A DNA stretch of 64,000 bases from Posidonia oceanica (lineage: Eukaryota > Streptophyta > Magnoliopsida > Alismatales > Posidoniaceae): positions 51,364,001-51,428,000 of the forward strand of contig JAZBRS010000060.1 in the NCBI GenBank assembly GCA_037176725.1. The letters are read 5' to 3'. Both the position numbers and the translations under genes were made by a program. This document shows, piece after piece, positions 55,671-64,000 of this stretch. The stretch's first letter is position 1, and every line of letters starts with the position of its first letter. The notes under the pieces are model-generated. The model was given only the letters and a program-made list of their open reading frames with translations. It was not told where the DNA came from and ran no database searches.

Positions 55671-57892
55671 ATGGAGGCTTATCGACCAAATCAAGAGCGC
55701 ATCAATATGACCTCTGCCTCAACCTCTACCTCTATGGCACAATCAAGCATGGGCCCGAATGGGTTCTTTTTCAGAGCTTCAACTTCACAAGTACAAGAGC
55801 CAGAAATTCCCAACTTTTCACAAGAAGTTGAAGGAGAGAGAGGAATAAGCCACTCCCAACCATGGAGTACCTCGTTTGAGCACACACTTCCCAAAGTAAC
55901 CTCCCTGGTAGTACCGCCTACATCGACCTCTTCCTATCTGTTTGAGGAAGCGACTAATGAGATCTACCAACTCCTGGTACGGCACCACCATCCCTTATTT
56001 AGGAGCCTACAAACCTCATCCGTCCACCAACCTTCTTTCCTAAACCCTCACCAAAACCCACTAATCACGCCCACTCACACATATACCATGCCACTAAACC
56101 CCACTATAAACTTCCCTACCCATGGTTCATTCACACAATACCACGCAACGCCAACCTATCCTTCCATGCATCAAACAATGCCATCATACACAACCTACCA
56201 ACAACCATAATATCCCGGAACATCATACCAACCATAGTATCCCGGAATAACACACTCACCACAACCTCCCGCTAACAAACAATCATACTACACTCCACAT
56301 CAATCCCTACCCTTCTCTCTACCATACAACCCTCTATCGCCACCATTCCACCAAAATCATGGGCACCTAAACCAGGGACAACAAGCCTTGGCAGGACAGG
56401 ACATTAAGAGAATGTTCTCTAAGGCACTCACAGAGGCAAGGGTTACACATAAAGCACCAATAGGGTTTGATACTTCTAAGTTTCCTCATTTTGTTCTTCC
56501 ACCTGGATTCAAAATGCCAAAGATGAGGAAATATAGTGGAACAAAGGATCCAAGAGGCCATCTAGCTACATTCACTATGGATGCTCTACCTTATCAATAT
56601 GATAATAGGCTTACTATCTACCTCTTCTTCAAAAGCTTGGAAGGAGAAGCACTGGGATGGTTCAACATACTCACAACATATGATCTCAGTAGCTTTAAGA
56701 TGGTCAAGAAAAATTTCTGCTCCAATATGGCCATCGCATCTAGCACGAGTCTACAATGAGCGACCTCCTCGCTGAAAGGATGAAACCTGATGAGGAGTTT
56801 GCTATTTTTGCAAGTAGATGGAGAGACATGGCTGCAAGGTCAAAATGCTACATCTCAGAAAGCCAAGCAGTTGAGGTCATATCCCGAAACACTACAGGAG
56901 CACTCAAAATGGGGCTACTGATTAGTGATCTCCAAACATACCCTCAATTGTACGAGCGTGCCGTAAGGGTCCTCCGTCACAAAGAAGAGCTACCATTCTT
57001 AGAACTCGAGGGAAGAGGCAAGAAGAAGACCTCTAGCTATACACTTGAAGGCTTCACTGGTGACATGGCCCAAGTTTCAATTCAGTAGAGGCAGAAGGGG
57101 CAAAGAAGCCCCCAATACCAATCTGGGCAATCGTTTATGGCCCAAGGGCAACCAGCACAGTACCAGGGGCAGTTAGTGCAGCCAATACAGCATCAACAAC
57201 AACCGTCACCTGACTATCCGGTACATGCCCAGCAAGGATGGACAAATAATGCATACTAGGGGCAACAGCAAGGGCAAGGGAGCTACCACAGCGCCCCTCC
57301 ACCACGGAGCTACAAAGGCCCTCAAAGGCAAAGCTACCCGTCGCTTCCTGAATCAATCCCTGATACATTTAGGATGCTGGTTGAAAGTGGAGATCTGCGA
57401 CTCCCTGAACCCAAGCCAAGTTTTTCAAATACTGATATGTCCAAGCACTACCCTTATCATCAAAACCATGGGCACACCCTTGAAGACTATTTCACTGTCA
57501 AAGATAAAATACATAATCTTAATGACAAGGGTGAAATCATGTGGCCTGAGCTTAAAGGCAGACTGAAGGCAACTCAAGGGAACCAGCAAGTGATGTAGAT
57601 ACATCAAGAGGCCTTGTTCAACCATCGAGTAGCTCACACGGATGTAGAGATCATCTTGTCAGCTGCTTGGTCCGAATTGGCAACTATTCAGCACATACGA
57701 GTAGAACTTAACCTAGAGCTACCAATCAAAGATGAGGAAGAACCAGATGTGCCAACAGTACCTGAGCCAAAAACATGGTCGAAAGAGGACCTGGATGAAG
57801 TTGAGGAAGACCCATCAAGATGGGAGACTCAGGATGATGAAGAGGGACTCAATGATCCCATGGATCAGGTGATGTGGATCCATTTGAACTAG
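55671..57892 (+). pseudogene. gag: Element D gag, broken
   Basis: It starts at ATG 55671 with a Ser/Thr/Pro/Gln-rich N-terminal region. TAA at 56208 and a TAG about 25 bp later interrupt CAA/CAG-type Gln positions in a YPG-containing repeat. The capsid follows in the same frame (PHFVLPPGFKMPKMRKYSG, DPRGHLATF, FKSLEGEALGWFNIL), then a frame change near 56756 and the C-terminal capsid (EEFAIFASRWRDMAA, MGLLISDLQTYPQLYERA). TAG codons at 57086, about 57256 and 57596 interrupt a Gln-rich linker. A knuckle-like segment HYPYHQNHGHTLEDYF (about 57445-57490) has Tyr at both Cys positions of the usual CX2HX4HX4C. Distinct from A, B and C gag. Confidence 0.85.
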
Positions 57893-58943
57893 CAGGGAAG
57901 ATCATCACGAGCTTTGAAGAAACAAGCATCATCTTTCAGAATATGGAGCTACCTGCACTAAAAGAGCGCTCATGCCCATTAATCATTACTGTAGACATTG
58001 ATAACTGTTCTCTCCCTGGAGTACTTATTGATACTGGTGCTAGCAAGAGTCTGTGTTCCCTGTCCACCCTGAATTTCCTAGGCATAGAAGAAAACAAGAT
58101 CACCAAATGTCGCTTCGCCTGCACGGCTTATGATAAAAGTAAAAAGGAAGCGATTGGGACGATCCAAATGGATGTTACCATAGGCCCCCTCACTAGCGCT
58201 ACACTAGTCGTAGTGATGGAGGAAGACCTGGCTGAACCGTTGATCCTAGGAAGGTCTTGGCTAGCCGAGATTGGCACTGTACCATCCCTGGTGCACCAAT
58301 CACTCAAATTCAGACATCAAGGGGAAGTAATCATTGTCAGGGCTGATCACAAGCAGGGTTCAGGGGCAGAATGGAAACCTACTCCACCAGAGTCGGGTCC
58401 CTCATCACACAATGGATGGCCGATGGGTGGATGGATCGATCACTGGCCCGACGAGGAGACAGTGGACTCTCAGATGTTTCAGGACCTAATAGAAGAAGAC
58501 CAGTTGCCCATCTACTATGAATATGCAGATTCAGATTGGTACGACGTACTCAACTCGCCACTCCCAGCAGCACAAGCAAGAATTGATCCTCCTCCCAAAC
58601 TGCTCGATCTTACAAGAGGACACACTAGGGGTAGTCATGAACACTGTGTTCATGAAGGAGAGGTTAATACAGAGCACACCAGTGGTCGTACTTCAAAAGA
58701 GGAGGAAATCAGATAGCCACACTCCAAGACAAAGCCACCAGGGGCACACTGCCTGAAACCGGTCAAGACGAGTCCGACTCTGACCCTCTAAAAGTAAGGA
58801 CAGGGCGCAAACCAAAAGAAAGACAAGACTATGTGCCACAAGCATCTGACCACCTAACACCAGGGGCAGACTTCCACAGTCACCCCTTAGGTAAGCCCCC
58901 TCATCTAGGAAGGGAGGTGCGAAATTCCACTGAACCCGACTGA
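57874..58943 (+). pseudogene. pro: Element D aspartic protease region
   Basis: The frame at 57874-58716 overlaps the end of gag by 19 bp in the -1 frame. It contains a retroviral-type aspartic protease: active site VLIDTGASKSLCS (about 58020-58055) and second motif EPLILGRSWLAEIG (about 58230-58275). Downstream is an acidic linker, then after a shift near 58710 an open segment with SDPLKVRTGRKPKERQ ends at TGA 58941-58943. The active-site DTGA is intact. It would process the Gag polyprotein. No RT follows in the next 940 bp, so D looks gag-pro only here, though DNA beyond LTR F is not visible. The -1 overlap could be a natural frameshift or one lost base. Confidence 0.82.
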
Positions 58944-59881
58944 GGGTAGTGGTTAAGTCTATTTAAACTTGTAAATAAGACATTTTCTTTCCGTACTCTG
59001 TTTCCTTTATTTATCTTTATTTGCATCTAATGTTAAGTTAGATTATAAGTAATAAATAATAAAAATGACTGATAAGTGTGGACTATACCCAACAACTTAA
59101 AGCAGAAAGTAGAATTGCCAAAATATTACCTAAAGTTCCTAAGCAGAGACCGTGACACCCAGGGAAGGTCCAACTACTTGTTGTGACAACCTAAAGGCAT
59201 CTTTAGATCCGTGGGAGTCACATACAATACACCCTTAATTAACATACCAAAATCTAGAAAGAACCAAAGACTGAACCCTAGCCAAGGAAAGAAAGTTGTA
59301 TCCCAAGCAGAAAAGAAGCTGAACAACTAGAGTAACCTCAACCTTGTCCTGTCTGCACGTACACTTGCACAGGGAGGTAAGAGAAAAGCAAGCTCGGAGC
59401 AAAGGCTAGTAGTATGAGCCATTCGTCAAATAAAGCGCCAAGAAAAGAAGGCAGCAAAGAAGCTGTCCAAATAAGAAAGGAAAGAAGGCAGCAAAGAAGC
59501 TATCCAAGTAAGAAAACAATAAAAAAATTGTCCAAAAAAAAAAAAAAAGAAGACAATAAAAGAGGCCAGCAAAGAGCTGACCGAAGAGTGAAAAGATGGA
59601 AGCAAAGAAAGCTGTTCATAAAACCAAGAAAAGAATCCTAGAAAATTAAAAGGCACAAAATAGGCAAGCAGAACTCAAGCTCAAGCCAAAGTCGAGAGCT
59701 TGCTGTACTTCAAACCGCCTCTACCTATCTCACTCACAGACAAGGGGCAGGGAATCCTAGAAGTTCAAAGACTAAGTAAATGAAGGAGACAATAATCAAA
59801 CTAAGGCTAGTATGAGGTTCTAAGTTCTTGAAAGACCAAGCAAGTTAGAAGGGAAGTTCTCTCACCCTAGATAATACAAGG
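58944..59881 (+). other. Element D DNA downstream of protease, no gene
   Basis: A-rich DNA with AAGAAAGGAAG and AGCAAAGAAGCT repeats (59440-59560), no coding motif. It ends where LTR F begins at 59882. D's own 3' LTR is not in the window. Confidence 0.6.
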
Positions 59882-60454
59882 TGTAGTAATCCCAGTGTTC
59901 GGATCGTCCATGCACGATGCCAAAGCTCGCGTGCACTGATCGGAATCAGGCTCACTATTAGCAGCTATGTCCGAGAAGGAAGACCTAACTCGAAAACATT
60001 TAAAAGAGGGAAAAAGGGAGAGAAAAGAAGAAGATAAGACAAAATCGGAGTCGCCACCAAGTCTATTAAATCGGAAGACGAGGAAAACCGGGGAGATGCG
60101 TGAATAATCACGCAAAACCAAGCAAAAGACGCAATGCAAGGCAATGCAAAAGAAATGAGATGCAAATGAATGCAAATGATGTGACTCGTGCCTAGGACAA
60201 GGGTAATATGGTCATTGCGGGCCAAGAGAGGGTAAGGACTCCTGTTACGCGTGGGGAAGGTGTTAGGCACCCCCGACACGCCCGAGAATCGGTCTTTCTA
60301 GGCTTACGCTCGCATATGCAGGGAAATGCAGACTTTGAATGCCTAAGTGCCAATGAATGCCTGTCTAAATGCTCAAAGGTGTGCTCTAAGTGATGAAAGA
60401 CGATGCATGGAAGTAAACGTGCAACCTAAGCGCTCAGCAACGCTGTCTGTGTTC

Positions 60455-60477
60455 CGAACCGGGCGAGACCTGGCTCG
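60455..60477 (-). promoter_or_regulatory. Conserved LTR hairpin (LTR F copy)
   Basis: On the plus strand CGAACC pairs with GGCTCG (one G-T type pair), with an inner GGGC stem against CCT. E has a more decayed copy at 34347-34369. Confidence 0.5.
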
Positions 60478-60589
60478 TAAGAACTCCGGACAGTAAGCAT
60501 CACCGCCCTATATGCAAATGCGGGCGATAAAACAAAACAGCGGGGAAAACAGGCAATGCAAGCGACATGCAAGAGGAAACAGCGTAAAA

Positions 60590-61050
60590 CGGTGCGAGGA
60601 ACGAAACAAGAATGCGAAAAGATGCGAAAACAAGGTTGACATGCAAATGATGCAAGGAACGGAACAAGAACGCAAAACGGTGCAGGAAAACGAAAGAAGG
60701 GCGCAAAACCGGGCAAGAAAAACAAGGGCATGCAAGACGAGACGAGAAAACGAAAGGGCACGCAAAACGGTGCAAGAAAACAAGACTGCACGCAAAACGA
60801 GACGAGAAAACTAAAGGGCACGCAAAACGGAGCGAGGAAACTAAAGGGCACGCAAAACAGGGCGAGAAAACTAAAGGTCACGCAAAACGGTGCAAGACAA
60901 AGACGTGGCGCGTAAAACGGGGCGAGAAAACTTGAAAGCACGCAAAACAGAGCGAGAAAACTAAAGGGCACGCAAAACGGTACAAAACAAAGACGGCACG
61001 CAAAACGGTGCGAGAAAACTAAAGGCACGCAAAACGATGCAAATGGCATG
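60590..61050. repeat. 30-bp tandem array in LTR F (about fifteen copies)
   Basis: Imperfect units of AAAGGGCACGCAAAACGGNG plus CGAGAAAACT. The period is 30 bp over much of the array. Open frames with 10-residue periodicity on both strands follow from the period. Same family as 34490-34810, with more copies. Confidence 0.75.
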
Positions 61051-64000
61051 CAAATGAATGCAGTGCAGGGGTTCAGGAAGACATACCTAGAGATCCGGGA
61101 GTCTGATCGGAGATCTGCTTGGTCCATGCTGAGGAGCACTTCGCTGCGGTCGCCTGGGCAGCTTACTTGAGGAGATCCAACGGTCGGATTGGAAGATATC
61201 GCAGCTTCAGGGCAGAAGGGCCAGAACAGGGGAGAAGAACAGATCTAGGTGTTCAGGAGGCCCTAGGGGTGTGCTGAAGGTCCTCCCAAGTGAAGGGGAG
61301 TTAAAAGTGCCTAGTGTATGCAAGGGGGATGCTGAAATGCAAGACTAGATGAATGCAAAATGCGTGCAAAAGCAAGAAAAGACAAGGAAAAGCAATTTGG
61401 AAAGAACAGGAGTTCAAAAGCATTTTTGAAGAAAGAAAGGGGCTAAAATGCAAATTTTCCAGAAAACGGGGGTTCTGGGGAGTCCGGGAATGCAAGTGGA
61501 GGGCCTACATGCAATTTTGCAAGCATAGGAGTTAAAATGCAACTTAGGGGCAAAACAGTCTTTTTATATGGTTTTAAAGAGATGCAAGGGTCTATGTGTG
61601 ATTTTTAAACCATGCAGGGGTCAAATATGCAATTTTTATATGGAAAACATGCTCTGGAATCAAGGAACAGGACTGAAATGCAATATTTGGAAAAATCAGG
61701 GGTAAAAATGCAATGTAGTAAGCTAATATGCATGCAAAAGGGTTACTGTCCATTTAAAATGGACCTACATGCAAAAATGCAAAGCCAGAAGGTAAAACAT
61801 GCAATGCAGTATGCAAAATGAGAAAATAAAACCTAGGTTTCTACAGTGCATGAGACTTAAATGGAAAATCAGTAAAACACAGGGACATGGAATGCAATGT
61901 GATATGGTAAAAATAATGCATATAAATGAACTGATTTAGGACAGGATTGACATGCAATAATGGAAAGCAGAGGGATCAGAACATAAAATTTTATAACTAA
62001 AACACACAGTAACTGGATCGAAATGCAAATACTGAGAAACAGGGATAAAATGTGCAATTTAGCATGGTTTTAAATTAGAAACTAAGCATCTTAAATAAGC
62101 TAAGGACCAGAACGCAAAAATAAGAAAACTTAAGGCAGAAATGTAATATTTGCATTAAAACCATATAACTGAGAAAATAATGCTACAGTGGCCGCCGGCG
62201 GTGAGAGTACTGTAGCAGTGAGCTTCCAGTCCTCACCACCGCCGGTACAGGGGAGTTGGGGAAGCGCTGAGCGGCAGAGGCTGCTGCTGCCGTCCGTGCG
62301 AAGCTCCGGGGGCTATCGGGAAGCCGTTCTGCTGGCTGGAGCGCTGTGAAGGCCGGAGATCGTCGCCAGGGAAGAAGGTCTGACCGGCGAGTCGAAAACG
62401 GAGCAGGAGGGCCGGAAGCCTGCTTTTGAGCGGCGGAAAAGCAGAAGAGGAAGGAGGGAGAGCTGAGGGGGGAAGAGAATACCTTCTCCCGCGTCTGGTG
62501 TGTGCTCCCGACCTCGGCAGTGTCGAAGCTGGCCGGCGATGCTCGACTGGTTGCAGCGGCGATCTCCGGCGGCTCGCGGTGGCTGGGATCCTCTCAAGGT
62601 GGTCCTCCGGTGCTCCTCGGTCAGTCAAGCAGAAGCTTTGCAGCTCGAGTGTGGAACTGAAGTTTTTGGGTCCTCAGATTGCAGCCGGAGGTGGGGGGCT
62701 CTGTCTGCTGCTCGTCGGACCGGATGGGTGGCCCCGGTGGCTTTCTGGAGGTCCGGCGAAGAGGTCTGGATGCTCGGAGGGGCTTTCTGGAGCGAGTGGA
62801 GGGACTTTGAAGGTGGAGTGGATTTCGGACAGAAACAGCCGCAGGTGTTTGTAGTGGGGCGTTCGGTCTGTGGGGGGAAATGGAGGTGATGGCTGGGTGC
62901 TTCTGGAAGGTGGAGGTTAGGTGAGTATCGGGGCGGAGTCTTGGAGGATCTGGTGGACTGTGGCGGGGGGAATTCCTGGGAAGGTGGTGTTGGGTTTCTG
63001 CCGACTTTCAGAGGGATTCGGGGGTGAAATGTGGGTTGTTTTTGCTATGGGAAGGAAGGGGAGAGTTGCAGGAGATGTGGGTGAGATTCGGGGATCGATT
63101 CCGAGTTGTTCTGGAGGAGTTTTGGGTGTTGGTTTGCAGTGGAAGGAAGAGGCGGAAGTCCTGCGTTTGTGGTGGATTTCTGAGGAAGAAAGGGGTCTCT
63201 CGCTTGCTGGGGATCACTCTGGAAAGCTCGGTCTCTCCGAGATCAATTCTCAATCTTTTCTCCTCTCTCCTCTTCCTGATTCAGGCTCTGATTTCTCCTC
63301 TTTTCCGCTCTGAATTCTGACGACTTCCTCTCTTGGCTTTGCAGGTCTGAGGCCATTGAATGCCGCGGAGAGGCGATGGCAGGAGCACGGACGGGATTCG
63401 GCACGCCAGTCCGGCTCGAGCAGGAGGTGGCAGGCCAGGCAGAGCTGCAGGCCGGCGGATACTGTAGCAGCTGGCACGCGGGAGAGGAAGGAGGAAGAAG
63501 GTGGACTGTTGCTGTGGGCTGGGCTGGAGTTTGAAAAAAAAGGAAAAAAGGGAAACGGGCTGATGAGCCCAGTAAGGAAGAAAGGAAAAAATAAAAGGGA
63601 AGAAAGAAAGAAAGAGGGAAAGAAGGAGGGAAATAAAATAGGAAAAAATAAGATAAAAATAAACGAAAATATTAGATGAATTGGGTTGTAGGTTAGGTGT
63701 TTAATTGATTTTTTTAATGACTGTTTTTAGGTTAATTAGTGTGTTTTAGGCTTGATTAGGGTTCTAGGGCTTTCCTTTGTTGTTAATTCATTTTCCACTT
63801 GATTAAGTGTTGGTTAAATCTTTTTAAATTGTTTTTAAAATTGTGTTTTCTTGTTAAGTATTTTAGGATGTTAATTAGGATTTTTAGGATTTATTTTCAT
63901 ATTAATTAAAAAGGGTTTTGGGCTTTTTAGTTCTAGTCTTTTATGTTTTTCTTCCTTAAGTCTTTTGAACCATGTTTTTGATTTTTATTTGTTAATTCTT

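Larger units (their letters stand above)
59882..64000 (-). mobile_element. LTR F (minus strand), running off the right edge
   Basis: On the minus strand it ends GGGATTACTACA at 59882; CAAGG precedes it on the plus strand, but the partner duplication is outside. It follows the plan of LTR E closely: PBS-like word (60046-60056), GGTGTTAGGCACC core (60258-60270), hairpin (60455-60477), 30-bp array (60590-61050), AT-rich TGCAATTT DNA (61350-62160), GC-rich section (62180-63320), purine-rich DNA and TTAATTAGGGTT DNA. Whether it is a solo LTR or the 3' LTR of a full element cannot be told. Confidence 0.88.

Overview
The window is plant nuclear DNA made almost entirely of nested LTR retrotransposons. 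I find no convincing host gene, no rRNA or tRNA gene and no CRISPR array. The plant assignment rests on a Tat/Ogre-type gag-pol (pol on the minus strand at 22.1-23.8 kb), two CACTA-type DNA transposon ends, plant telobox-like AAACCCTA clusters, and very long LTRs (1.4-5.9 kb) that start TGTAGACACCCC and end in ACTACA. The species cannot be named from what I can see.

Layout. 1-12720: element A (minus strand), a gag-only retrotransposon with a 5' LTR at 9900-12720, a PBS at 9881-9898 and a broken gag at 6207-8755. Its gag end is split by a plus-strand solo LTR (2217-6206, target duplication GGAGG). The rest of its internal region runs off the left edge. 12721-18392: remains of CACTA transposons and AT-rich DNA, into which A inserted. 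18393-20632: AT-rich DNA with one diverged tandem repeat. 20633-31406: element C (minus), the only one with pol. It has a truncated 3' LTR, RNase H, RT, protease and gag, and its gag is split by a second plus-strand solo LTR (27158-30571, duplication GATGG). 31407 to the right edge: element D (plus), a gag-protease element with a 1.4-kb LTR, inserted in C's gag. D is split by element B (plus, 33731-55219, duplication CCCAT), which is complete but degenerate and gag-only. B's 5' LTR is itself split by solo LTR E (minus, 33782-39674, duplication GGTGG). D is split again by LTR F (minus, 59882 to the edge). Insertion order is therefore C, then D, then B, then E, with F after D; and CACTA, then A, then its solo LTR.

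A and B share LTR ends, PBS, gag and a long pol-free 3' region. They look like non-autonomous gag-bearing elements (TR-GAG type) that would need the enzymes of an autonomous relative such as C. All coding regions carry stops or frameshifts, many of them C-to-T changes expected from decay of methylated repeats.

The most unusual signals are structural. Short stem-loop cassettes recur inside LTRs and leaders: seven built on GCGTCCAACG in one solo LTR, and an analogous set built on AGTCGCC/GGCGACT in A, C and D. A 51-bp array in the 3' internal region carries a hairpin whose stem changes in a compensated way between copies. The LTRs share another hairpin with compensatory changes. B has four tandem PBS copies, while PBS-like sequence also lies inside nearly every LTR, which suggests that LTR boundaries can move.
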